Shown here: positions 8,723 to 16,405 of the stretch, piece by piece
Numbering within the stretch: position 1 is the first letter of the stretch
Layout: every line of letters starts with the position of its first letter
Source of the DNA: an uncultured Alphaproteobacteria bacterium
GTDB taxonomy: Bacteria > Pseudomonadota > Alphaproteobacteria > HIMB59 > GCA-002718135
Direction: 5' to 3'
Assembly (NCBI GenBank): GCA_902521325.1
Contig: CABYRE010000002.1
Span: 1-40,587 of the forward strand
DNA: 40,587 nucleotides
The notes under the pieces: generated by a model
Databases searched by the model: none
What the model was told of the DNA's origin: nothing
Seen by the model: the letters and a program-made list of their open reading frames with translations, nothing else
Made by a program: the position numbers and the translations under genes

Positions 8723-9385
8723 ATGTTTGGACTTAAAAGTGCATCTTTATTTGGTGATACCAAGAAACTTGAGAGAGAAATTGATGAGTTTGTCGATATT
8801 GTCTCTGAAGTAGGTTTGGTATTTAAATCGATAGTTCCAACTTATCTCAATCATTCCGCCAACGGTAAATTTGAGGAAATGGTTGAAAAAGTAAAAGAAA
8901 TGGAAAGTAAGGCCGACAAAATTACGAAAGATGTTGAGCATACTCTTTATGAAGAAACACTAATCCCAGATGCAAGAAGTGATGTTTTACGACTTCTAGA
9001 ACACATCGACGAATTAATTGGAATGTACCAAGGGAATTGTTATCACTTCTCTATTCAAAAACCTAATTTTCCAAAAGAGTTTCACCAAGATTTAATTGAG
9101 TTAACAGAGACTGTTGTAAATTGTGTTGAATCATTATGTTTAACTGTAAGATCATTTTTTAGAGATATTAAATCTGTTAGAGATAATGCACATAAAGTTA
9201 CATTTTATGAAAAAGAATCTGATATAAAATTTAGTTCTCTTGCAAGAAGAATTTTTGATTCTGAATTACCTCTAGATCAAAAAATGCATCTTCGATATTT
9301 TGTAGAGAAAATTGATCGTATTTGTGATCAAGCAGAAGACATAGCTGACGAGGTTCAAATTTACGCTATTAAACGTTCCGTTTAA
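8723..9385 (+). CDS. DUF47 (PhoU-like) PiT accessory protein
   Basis: 220 residues, all-helical, of the DUF47/PhoU_div family (PF01865). EFVDIVSEVGLVFKSIV near the start and KADKITKDVEHTLYEETLIPDARSD around 75-98 are typical. The C-terminal metal-binding-type motif FVEKIDRICDQAEDIADEV is also present. Such proteins sit directly upstream of low-affinity PiT permeases and modulate them, as the Pit accessory protein does in rhizobia. The permease starts 6 nt downstream, so the two are certainly one operon. A Pho-box-like element precedes it. Confidence 0.92.
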   Translation: MFGLKSASLFGDTKKLEREIDEFVDIVSEVGLVFKSIVPTYLNHSANGKFEEMVEKVKEMESKADKITKDVEHTLYEETLIPDARSDVLRLLEHIDELIGMYQGNCYHFSIQKPNFPKEFHQDLIELTETVVNCVESLCLTVRSFFRDIKSVRDNAHKVTFYEKESDIKFSSLARRIFDSELPLDQKMHLRYFVEKIDRICDQAEDIADEVQIYAIKRSV

Positions 9386-9391
9386 TTTTCA

Positions 9392-10444
9392 ATGGAAATT
9401 ACAATTCTAATTTTTTTATTTGGTGGTCTTTTTTTAGGTTGGTCACTTGGCGCCAATGATGCAGCAAATGTTTTTGGAACTGCAGTTGGAACACGTATGG
9501 TTAGTTTCACAAGTGCAGCAATAATTTGTAGTGTCTTTGTTATTCTAGGTGCAATTATTAGCGGAGCAGGTACAACAGAAACTTTAGGTAAGTTAGGTGC
9601 TATTAATGCATTGCCTGGTGCTTTTGCAGCATGTGTGGCTGCAGGAATATCTGTTTATTTAATGACCAAAGTTGGCTTGCCTGTTTCAACAACGCAAGCG
9701 ATTGTTGGAGCAATTGTTGGTTGGAATTTATACACGGGATCTTCAACTAATCTTCAAGTTTTAATTACTATTTTAGGAACATGGATACTCTGTCCTATCA
9801 TTGCAGGAGTTATTGCAATGGGTTTATTTACTTTTACAAAAAGAGTTATACTCAATAGAAAGTTACATATTCTCAGACTTGATGCGTATACAAGAACAGC
9901 TTTACTTTTAGCAGGTGCTTTTGGTGCTTATAGTTTAGGTGCAAACAATATTGCTAATGTAATGGGTGTCTTCGTACCTATATCACCGTTTACTGATGTT
10001 ACTATTGGAAATTTATTTGTCTTTTCCTCAAAAGAACAACTATTTCTGTTAGGTGGTTTAGCAATAGCTGTTGGTGTTTTTACTTACTCGAAAAGAGTTA
10101 TGTTTACCGTGGGTAATGATCTCTTAAAAATGACACCAGTGGCAGCATTTATTGTTGTTATATCGCATTCTATTGTTTTATTTTTATTTGCATCCCAGGG
10201 TATAAGTGCTTTTTTACAATCTATAAATCTTCCCTCTATACCTTTGGTACCAGTATCAAGTTCCCAAGCTGTTGTCGGCGGCGTAATTGGAATTGGTCTT
10301 TTAAAAGGAGGAAAAGAAGTTCAATGGTCAATTGCGGGTAGAATTTCTTTGGGTTGGATGACGCTACCTATAATTGCAGCTTTAATTTCTTTAATTGTTT
10401 TATTTATTCTAGAAAATATTTTTAATTTAACGGTCTCTTTTTAA
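9392..10444 (+). CDS. pit: Inorganic phosphate transporter, PiT family
   Basis: 350 residues, about 10-11 membrane segments, in two homologous halves. Canonical signatures are GANDAANVFGT (20-30), LPVSTTQAIVGAIVGW, GANNIANVMG and VPVSSSQAVVGGVIG. PiT proteins take up phosphate with a cation at the inner membrane. The gene is the second of the DUF47-pit operon. Its last 4 nt overlap the convergent phosphatase gene. Sequence is intact and canonical, in contrast to the divergent PiT-like protein at 5017. Confidence 0.95.
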   Translation: MEITILIFLFGGLFLGWSLGANDAANVFGTAVGTRMVSFTSAAIICSVFVILGAIISGAGTTETLGKLGAINALPGAFAACVAAGISVYLMTKVGLPVSTTQAIVGAIVGWNLYTGSSTNLQVLITILGTWILCPIIAGVIAMGLFTFTKRVILNRKLHILRLDAYTRTALLLAGAFGAYSLGANNIANVMGVFVPISPFTDVTIGNLFVFSSKEQLFLLGGLAIAVGVFTYSKRVMFTVGNDLLKMTPVAAFIVVISHSIVLFLFASQGISAFLQSINLPSIPLVPVSSSQAVVGGVIGIGLLKGGKEVQWSIAGRISLGWMTLPIIAALISLIVLFILENIFNLTVSF

Positions 10445-10965
10445 TTAACTGCTCGATAAGAAAAAATAAAATCTTCTTGGATTTTTGACTCAATAGCTCC
10501 TTTTCTTCTTGATCGTACTAGATCAATAGCTTCTTGTTTTTCATAATTAAATTCAACAAGTAAAATCGCAGCTATAGTGCCAGCTCTTCCTTTTCCTCCA
10601 CGGCAATGTAAAACTATATTTTTACCATCTATCAATTCGTTCTTTAATAAAACTTTTGTTGTTTCCCATTTATATTTAAAATCTTTATCTGGTGCTCCCA
10701 TGTCATAAATGGGTAAATGGTACCAATGTAATTTATGTTCATAAATATTTTTGACAAACAAAGTTTTATTACACAATTTTTCAAATTCACTATCTTCAAC
10801 AAAAGAAGTAATAGAACTACAATTATTATTTTTAAATATTTCTAATTCGTTTGCTAAAATTGTTTCTTCAAAAAAACCATTAGAGTTAAGGCCTGGGAAA
10901 GAAGTTAATATAATTTTGCCTGCAAATGACTTAGAGTCAATAAAATCATAATTGCTAAATTGCAT
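10441..10965 (-). CDS. Dual-specificity/tyrosine phosphatase-like protein
   Basis: 174 residues with the Cys phosphatase P-loop HCRGGKGRAGT. Cys121 is the predicted nucleophile, Arg127 binds phosphate and Asp88 may be the general acid. The fold resembles CDKN3-type dual-specificity phosphatases (PF05706). The gene directly abuts the HD oxygenase gene (stop then ATG with no gap), so they are one transcription unit. In this context it may hydrolyse a small phosphorylated intermediate rather than a phosphoprotein, but that is inference; the sequence only supports a Cys-based phosphatase. Confidence 0.82.
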   Translation of the reverse strand: MQFSNYDFIDSKSFAGKIILTSFPGLNSNGFFEETILANELEIFKNNNCSSITSFVEDSEFEKLCNKTLFVKNIYEHKLHWYHLPIYDMGAPDKDFKYKWETTKVLLKNELIDGKNIVLHCRGGKGRAGTIAAILLVEFNYEKQEAIDLVRSRRKGAIESKIQEDFIFSYRAVN

Positions 10966-11535
10966 TTACGCTTGTTTAGCTAAAAAAGACTGTCTTGCTT
11001 CTTCTAAATAGGGACGAAAATGTTCAACATCGGGAGTTTTTTTATCTAGAATTTTTGCTAAATCATCAAATCTTCTAAGCTCTACTGCCTCATCCATAAA
11101 AGGTTTGCTGATAAACGCGTCTGCTTCTTCTTTTGTGAAAGGACCGCCTTGAACTTTTAACGAAAGTTTCGATGCTTCTGATAGACTATCATAATAACCT
11201 TCTTCAACACTTGATAAATATCTTTTTGAATCAACATGTGCTCTAATTGGCAAAATAACATCTTCACCAAAATATTTTTTTAAAAAATCAGCACCTAAAT
11301 TTTCATGATGACCATCTTTCCCTTCATGAATTGGATCGCCATCCTCATAGATAAGATGGCCAACATCATGCAGTAATGCTGCAGCAATTGTTGGTCCTGG
11401 TAATTTATGTTTTTCAGCAAGTTCAGCGCATTGGAGTGCATGCTCAAGCTGGGTCACATCCTCATTACCATATTGAATATCAGCACCTTTTGTTTTCAAA
11501 AGATCTAAGAGATAATCTACGATATTTTCTTCCAT
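10966..11535 (-). CDS. PhnZ/TmpB-type HD-domain oxygenase for phosphonate C-P cleavage
   Basis: 189 residues of the phosphonate-degradation HD-domain family (TIGR03276, which includes PhnZ). The di-iron ligands are visible: H32, H56-D57, H60 region, H77 in HENLG, H100 in RAHVDSKRYL, and an Asp in RRFDD. Tyr22 and Glu25 sit where PhnZ has its Y24/E27 gate. PhnZ oxidatively splits 1-hydroxy-2-aminoethylphosphonate to glycine and phosphate. Its usual partner, a 2-oxoglutarate hydroxylase, is not in this window, so the enzyme may use ready-made hydroxylated substrate or a different one (as TmpB does). It is divergent from phnW with 94 nt between. Confidence 0.85.
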   Translation of the reverse strand: MEENIVDYLLDLLKTKGADIQYGNEDVTQLEHALQCAELAEKHKLPGPTIAAALLHDVGHLIYEDGDPIHEGKDGHHENLGADFLKKYFGEDVILPIRAHVDSKRYLSSVEEGYYDSLSEASKLSLKVQGGPFTKEEADAFISKPFMDEAVELRRFDDLAKILDKKTPDVEHFRPYLEEARQSFLAKQA

Positions 11536-11629
11536 TCTCGTTTATAATTAACTTATTAGAAAATAAATTCAATTCCAACTTTAATAAGATTGATCAAATT
11601 TATAATAATATTTATTAAGTAAATATTTA

Positions 11630-12727
11630 ATGGATAAAAAATTATTAACCCCTGGTCCTCTCACTACGTCGATGTCAACAAAAGAGGCTATGCTTCATGA
11701 TTGGGGTTCAAGAGATACAAAATTTATTGATCTCAATGCATCAATTAGAGATTCCCTTGTTAAATTAATAGACGGTGAAGATAAATATCAATGTGTTCCA
11801 ATGCAGGGAAGTGGAACTTTTGCTGTAGAGTCGATGGTGAGCTCTCTTACTCAAAAAGATTCTAAAATTCTGATTCTGATCAATGGTGCTTACGGACAAA
11901 GAATGAAAAAAATGTGCATATATTTAGGGAGAGATTTTATTGAATATGAAGTTGCTGAACATGAAGTACATGAGATCAATAAAATTGAAGAGTTAATTGA
12001 TAGCAACAACTTAACACACGTCTTTGCTGTATATTGTGAAACAACATCGGGTATTTTAAATCCTATTGAAGAAATTGCAAAATTAGTTGAAGGGAAAAAT
12101 TTATCGTTATTCATCGATGCAATGAGTGCCTTTGGTGCATTACCCTTAAGTTCTAAAACAATTACTTTTGATGCTGTAGCCGCTTCATCAAATAAATGCT
12201 TAGAAGGTGTGCCAGGTGTTGGTTTCATTCTTGTTAAAAATGAAGTTATTCAAAATGCAAAAGGCAATAGTCACTCACTAAGTCTAGACTTATATGATCA
12301 ATGGCAAGCAATGGAAAAAAATAAACAATGGCGATTTACACCTCCAACACATGTATTGGCTGCATTCAATCAAGCTATTGAGGAACACAAACAACAAGGT
12401 GGTGTAGAGGGAAGAGGTAAAAGATATAAAAAAAATTGTGAAATTATTTGTAATGGAATGAAAGAGTTGGGATTTGAGCAACTACTTCCTGATAATTTGC
12501 AAGCACCAATTATTATTACGTTTAAACAACCTAATGATCCTAAATTTAACTTTGAGAAATTTTATAATGCTCTTAGTGATAAAGACTTTTTAATTTATCC
12601 AGGAAAACTAACAGTGGCAGAAACTTTTAGAATTGGGTGTATTGGTAATTTAGATGAACAAGACATGATGGATACAATAAAAGCTGTAAAAGAAGTTGTT
12701 ACTGAATTGGGACTAACATTAAACTAA
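11630..12727 (+). CDS. phnW: 2-Aminoethylphosphonate:pyruvate transaminase
   Basis: 365 residues, the usual PhnW length. The N-terminus LLTPGPLTTSMSTKEAMLHDWGSRD is characteristic. The PLP lysine is K189 in SSNKCLEGVPGVGF, with Asp163 (LFIDAMSAFG) at the pyridine nitrogen. The C-terminal FRIGCIGNL motif is conserved. It converts 2-aminoethylphosphonate and pyruvate to phosphonoacetaldehyde and alanine in the cytoplasm. The AllA-like gene starts 7 nt after its stop. No phosphonatase (PhnX) is present; the aldehyde is instead handled by PhnY/PhnA encoded on the other strand. Confidence 0.93.
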   Translation: MDKKLLTPGPLTTSMSTKEAMLHDWGSRDTKFIDLNASIRDSLVKLIDGEDKYQCVPMQGSGTFAVESMVSSLTQKDSKILILINGAYGQRMKKMCIYLGRDFIEYEVAEHEVHEINKIEELIDSNNLTHVFAVYCETTSGILNPIEEIAKLVEGKNLSLFIDAMSAFGALPLSSKTITFDAVAASSNKCLEGVPGVGFILVKNEVIQNAKGNSHSLSLDLYDQWQAMEKNKQWRFTPPTHVLAAFNQAIEEHKQQGGVEGRGKRYKKNCEIICNGMKELGFEQLLPDNLQAPIIITFKQPNDPKFNFEKFYNALSDKDFLIYPGKLTVAETFRIGCIGNLDEQDMMDTIKAVKEVVTELGLTLN

Positions 12728-12734
12728 CAAAATA

Positions 12735-13367
12735 ATGACAATAGAAATTGAAATACCTTTAGTTAAAGCAACAAATGAAAATCTTAAAGGATATGGGTAT
12801 TTAATCGATAGTTTTGAAAATAGTGATATTGAAATTGTTACTTGGCCAAAACAAGGATGGCGCGACATAGAAGAGGGAACAGGAAATGAGGGTGGAACTA
12901 CCGAAGGTTCTTTTGATACATGGTGGCAAGGTGACGTGCTTTATGGACAAAATAATGCTGTCCAACATAAAAGTGATTATGAAGTAGATGGAAAATATAT
13001 ACTTGGTTATGCCAATAACCCCGATCAAGAATTACAAAAAGATAAATATTCAGATCCAACAAAAATATTTCTATGGCATGCAAATTATCATCCTGATGGA
13101 GGTCAGCTTTTCTTTCCTACAGAAAATAAACCGTTTATTTGTCCTTTAGCGTTACCGACAGACGACATTGAGCCAGAACATTTTAAAGCATTTTACTGTG
13201 ACGGATCAAAAGGTTTGTATATTCATCCAAATATTTGGCATGAAGGTGTATTTCCAGTTACAGAAAAACAATCGTTTCAAGGGAAACAAGGTAAAGTACA
13301 TGCAAGAGTTAGCATCGACTTAAAAGAGGAATTTAATAAATATATTTATTTTAAAACTGCGATCTAA
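12735..13367 (+). CDS. AllA/ureidoglycolate-lyase-like cupin in phosphonate operon
   Basis: 210 residues. The core WHANYHPDGGQLFFP (117-128 region) and AFYCDGSKGLYIHPNIWHEGVFP (152-174) resembles the AllA ureidoglycolate lyase family (PF04115). Conserved residues are H119, Q124, H164 and H169, plus H189 further on. It is longer than AllA (about 165 residues) because of an N-terminal extension with a Trp/Gly-rich stretch. AllA releases urea from a hydroxylated, N-substituted carbon, so a role on a hydroxylated or amino-substituted phosphonate intermediate is conceivable. No allantoin genes are nearby. Placement 7 nt after phnW and 20 nt before the phosphodiesterase suggests a phosphonate role. 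Exact reaction unknown. Confidence 0.65.
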   Translation: MTIEIEIPLVKATNENLKGYGYLIDSFENSDIEIVTWPKQGWRDIEEGTGNEGGTTEGSFDTWWQGDVLYGQNNAVQHKSDYEVDGKYILGYANNPDQELQKDKYSDPTKIFLWHANYHPDGGQLFFPTENKPFICPLALPTDDIEPEHFKAFYCDGSKGLYIHPNIWHEGVFPVTEKQSFQGKQGKVHARVSIDLKEEFNKYIYFKTAI

Positions 13368-13387
13368 TTATAAATTTATATTTAAAA

Positions 13388-14176
13388 ATGAAAATTATTC
13401 ACCTTTCAGACCCTCATATTTATATAGATAAGATTCATGGCATAGATCCTGTCAGTAAATTTAAAAAAGCATTAAGTCATATAAAAAATAATCATGGTGA
13501 TGCAGATTTATTTGCTATCACTGGTGATATAACGGACTTAGGTGATAAAGTTTCTTATCAGTTATTTACAAAAATAATTGATGAAGCAGACCTGCCAAAG
13601 AATTTAAATCCTCAACTAATTATAGGTAATCATGATAACAGAGATGAGTTTAAAATAAATTTTCCTAATATTGAAACTGACCCAAATGGATTTATTCAAT
13701 ACTTTAAGGATATAAATAATAAACGTTTAATTTTTATAGATACTAATCTGATTAATACTCACCAAGGACATTACTGTGAAGAGAGGCAAGAATGGTTAAA
13801 TAATATTTTAAGTAAGACAAATACAGATACGTACATCTTTATGCATCATAATCCACTGGCATTAGTAAAAGAGGAAAGTGATGGAATAGGATTACAACAA
13901 AAAAAAGAGTTTCAACAAATTTTAACTAAAAATAACAAGATAATAAAACATATTTTTTTTGGGCATCAACACATTACGAGTTCTGGTTCTTATTGTGGTA
14001 TTACTTTTTCCTCCCCAAGAAGTACCTGGTCTCCTCTTATACCTAACTTTTCAAATGAATATCGTTTAGGAACGGCTAATACAGATACAAATTATAATGT
14101 TGCAATAATTCGATCTGATGCCTTAATTATTCATACAGAGGATTTTTTAAAAACAGGAGTTAATTGGTTTAAATAA
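13388..14176 (+). CDS. Calcineurin-like phosphodiesterase, GpdQ/class III cyclic-nucleotide PDE type
   Basis: 262 residues with the complete binuclear metal site: DPH at 8-10, GD at 46-47, GNHD at 80-83, HH at 153-154 and GHQH at 192-195. The arrangement, beginning KIIHLSDPHI, matches class III phosphodiesterases such as GpdQ and CpdA. These cleave small phosphodiesters, and some accept phosphonate monoesters. There is no signal peptide, so it acts in the cytoplasm. As third gene after phnW and the AllA-like gene, it may release free phosphonate from imported esters, which would fit the sugar-type ABC transporter nearby. Cyclic-nucleotide hydrolysis remains possible. Confidence 0.82.
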   Translation: MKIIHLSDPHIYIDKIHGIDPVSKFKKALSHIKNNHGDADLFAITGDITDLGDKVSYQLFTKIIDEADLPKNLNPQLIIGNHDNRDEFKINFPNIETDPNGFIQYFKDINNKRLIFIDTNLINTHQGHYCEERQEWLNNILSKTNTDTYIFMHHNPLALVKEESDGIGLQQKKEFQQILTKNNKIIKHIFFGHQHITSSGSYCGITFSSPRSTWSPLIPNFSNEYRLGTANTDTNYNVAIIRSDALIIHTEDFLKTGVNWFK

Positions 14177-14179
14177 AAA

Positions 14180-15286
14180 TTATTTTTTTTCGATTACAAA
14201 TATTTCATTGTTAAAATAAAGACCTTTATTTTTAGCAACAATATTTTGTACTACTTTTTCGTAATTTTTTGTTTTTTCTACCTTCATTACTTTATCATCA
14301 TCCATTTGATTGACATATATGGAGGCATTCCAAGCAGAAAAAACTAATGATGTCGCTATACCTCCGCTGATTTCTGTTGGTAGAGCTCTCAATTTACATT
14401 TAATAATTCTTTTTTCTCCAAAAGATAAACTGCTTAATAAATCTTTATCTAAATTTTTCTTAAGATAAGAAATGATACTATTTCCAAGAGAAGGAAATGG
14501 GTCCTCTTTTGGCCAAATTTTACGAACTATATCATTAGCAGGATCTTTTCCTGAAGCATGAATGGTTAATAATTTCCCTTTTGATTTTAAAGCTCTAATC
14601 ATTGGTTCGATGACGTATTTTGATTTCTTTTCTGCTGAAATTCTTGAACGATAAGGCTGTGAAGCAATAATAAGATCAAATTTATTATCTGATTTTTTTT
14701 TGGTAGGTATTAATTCATTAACATTAAATTCTTGATCTTCGCGATAGATAACCATTACTGAAGGCTCTTTATAAGTATGGTTACCTGACTTTTTATTAAT
14801 TTCTATATTCCATTTTTTTTCTAAAAATTCATTTTGTTTTCTTAATTGTTGAGCAAATTCAAGAGAAGTGTCACCTTTTAATTTAATAATATTCCAATTA
14901 ATTTTTTTCTGTTTAACTTCATTTTTTGATTTTAAGTTTGCGGCTTCAGCGTAGTGTAGATTTGAAATGACAAAAACAGTATTCTTATGTTCAACAAACC
15001 TATCGGGTAATTTTTCTAAACCTAATCTTACATCTTCAATACTTATTTCTTTAGTGCAAACTAATAAAGGTACGTTAGGCCTAGCCTCGTGGCACTGACG
15101 CATAACATTCATAAGTAAGGAACCATCCCCCATGCCAGCATCAAATATTTTTATGCCAGGTTTTTGAGGTTTAATTTTATTTACGTGAGGACGTATCGCA
15201 TCAGCAATTTGATTTTTTTCATTTGTTGTTGTGACAAATAATAAATATTTTTGTCTGTTATCATAAAACCTGAAATTTTTTTTCAT
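14180..15286 (-). CDS. Class I SAM-dependent methyltransferase-like protein of unknown substrate
   Basis: 368 residues. A SAM-binding motif I, FDAGMGDGS, lies at 48-56. A motif IV-like FDLIIASQPYRSR follows around residue 205, and GKLLTIHASGKDP follows that. The start FRFYDNRQKYLLFV and EISIEDVRLGLEKLPDRF are features I associate with an uncharacterised family annotated only as methyltransferase in alphaproteobacteria. It is the last gene of the minus-strand operon headed by phnA, 2 nt after the Fe-dehydrogenase gene. It converges with the phosphodiesterase gene (3-nt gap). A role in methylating an aminophosphonate or in a methyl shuttle with the adjacent core MetE is speculation. Confidence 0.65.
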   Translation of the reverse strand: MKKNFRFYDNRQKYLLFVTTTNEKNQIADAIRPHVNKIKPQKPGIKIFDAGMGDGSLLMNVMRQCHEARPNVPLLVCTKEISIEDVRLGLEKLPDRFVEHKNTVFVISNLHYAEAANLKSKNEVKQKKINWNIIKLKGDTSLEFAQQLRKQNEFLEKKWNIEINKKSGNHTYKEPSVMVIYREDQEFNVNELIPTKKKSDNKFDLIIASQPYRSRISAEKKSKYVIEPMIRALKSKGKLLTIHASGKDPANDIVRKIWPKEDPFPSLGNSIISYLKKNLDKDLLSSLSFGEKRIIKCKLRALPTEISGGIATSLVFSAWNASIYVNQMDDDKVMKVEKTKNYEKVVQNIVAKNKGLYFNNEIFVIEKK

Positions 15287-15288
15287 TA

Positions 15289-16401
15289 CTAATAAAGTCC
15301 CATTGATTTAGCAGAAGAGATGAAGGTTTCTTTATTACCAATAAAGTTTTTACCTCGTTCTCCTAAAAACGCATCATCTACTATATTATTCCATTCTTGA
15401 ACAGGAACTTTTATTTCATTTAAGTTCAGAGGAACATCTAAAGAACGCATGAATTCACTCAGATGATTTGCAGCATTCTCTAGGTTATCGTTAAAAATTA
15501 ATTTTAGTCTTTCTTCAGCTACACTATCAATTCCAACCATACTTTTAGTAATCATGGGTAAAGTAAATGAACAAGCAATACCATGCTGAATACCGTAATT
15601 GAGTGTCACAGGGTATGATAGATTGTGCGCAATAGCAGTTTTCGTATTGGAAAACGCTAAACCAGCATGAACACACGCCAATGCAATGTTTGAGCGTAAT
15701 ACAACATTTCTTAAATCTTTAGTGAGAAGTGGTAAATTTTCTAATACTAATTTTGATGCTTGTATTGCATGAGAAGCAGAAATTGGGTTCGCATTAATAT
15801 TCCAAATACTTTCCATCGAATGGGAGAGAGCATCTAAACCAGTTGAAATGGTCAAGCCTAAAGGCTTATCAACCATAATAGATGGATCAATAATTGCTTT
15901 TTCTGCATAAAGAGATTTATGAGCCAAAGATAATTTATTGTTTTTTTCTTTATCCCAAATTGTGGCCCAACACGTAAGCTCACTTGATGTTCCTGAAGTT
16001 GTAGGTATTGCAATAATCTTGATTGGATTTTCGACTCTTGGACTTTTCTTATTGCGAACGAAATCTGTTAGGTATTCTTGTTTATCTTTAAATGCAGCGA
16101 TTGCTTTAGCTGTATCTGTAACAGAGCCACCACCTATAGCTAAAATATAATCTACCGATTCATTGATTAAAGAAAATTTTTTTTGTAGCTCTAAAATATC
16201 CTTATAATCTGGATTAGGCTGAACATCCGTCATAATGGATAAGGGTGGATTTGAAGAAGATTTTAATTCATCGCTATATTTTTTAAAAATTTCTTCTGGA
16301 TGAGTGATAATGATGTAGTTCTTATTTTTAAGAGCATCATGCACTTCTTTAAATCTATTTTCTCCAAAGATAATTTCAACAGGGTTAAAATAATTCCACA
16401 T
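15289..16401 (-). CDS. Iron-containing alcohol dehydrogenase, phosphonoacetaldehyde reductase-like
   Basis: 370 residues, group III Fe-ADH. It has GGGSVTDTAKA (90-100) for NAD(P) binding, PTTSGTSSE near 133-141, and metal ligands D190, H194, H259 and H273. The N-terminus MWNYFNPVEIIFGE is the form seen in phosphonoacetaldehyde reductases (PhpC/FomC type) of phosphonate biosynthesis. No PEP mutase or decarboxylase is nearby, so here the reverse reaction, oxidation of 2-hydroxyethylphosphonate to phosphonoacetaldehyde for PhnY, seems more likely. That direction is inference from context. It lies 4 nt after the core MetE gene and 2 nt before the methyltransferase gene. Confidence 0.82.
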   Translation of the reverse strand: MWNYFNPVEIIFGENRFKEVHDALKNKNYIIITHPEEIFKKYSDELKSSSNPPLSIMTDVQPNPDYKDILELQKKFSLINESVDYILAIGGGSVTDTAKAIAAFKDKQEYLTDFVRNKKSPRVENPIKIIAIPTTSGTSSELTCWATIWDKEKNNKLSLAHKSLYAEKAIIDPSIMVDKPLGLTISTGLDALSHSMESIWNINANPISASHAIQASKLVLENLPLLTKDLRNVVLRSNIALACVHAGLAFSNTKTAIAHNLSYPVTLNYGIQHGIACSFTLPMITKSMVGIDSVAEERLKLIFNDNLENAANHLSEFMRSLDVPLNLNEIKVPVQEWNNIVDDAFLGERGKNFIGNKETFISSAKSMGLY

Positions 16402-16405
16402 TACC

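Noticed and set aside
11536..11629. Possible Pho box between the PhnZ-like gene and phnW.
   Set aside because: Only one acceptable unit (CTTTAAT at 11579); no consistent 11-nt repeat on either strand.
11890..12228. Long open antisense frames inside phnW and several other genes.
   Set aside because: They lie wholly within well-supported genes, lack ribosome sites and show no recognisable domains.
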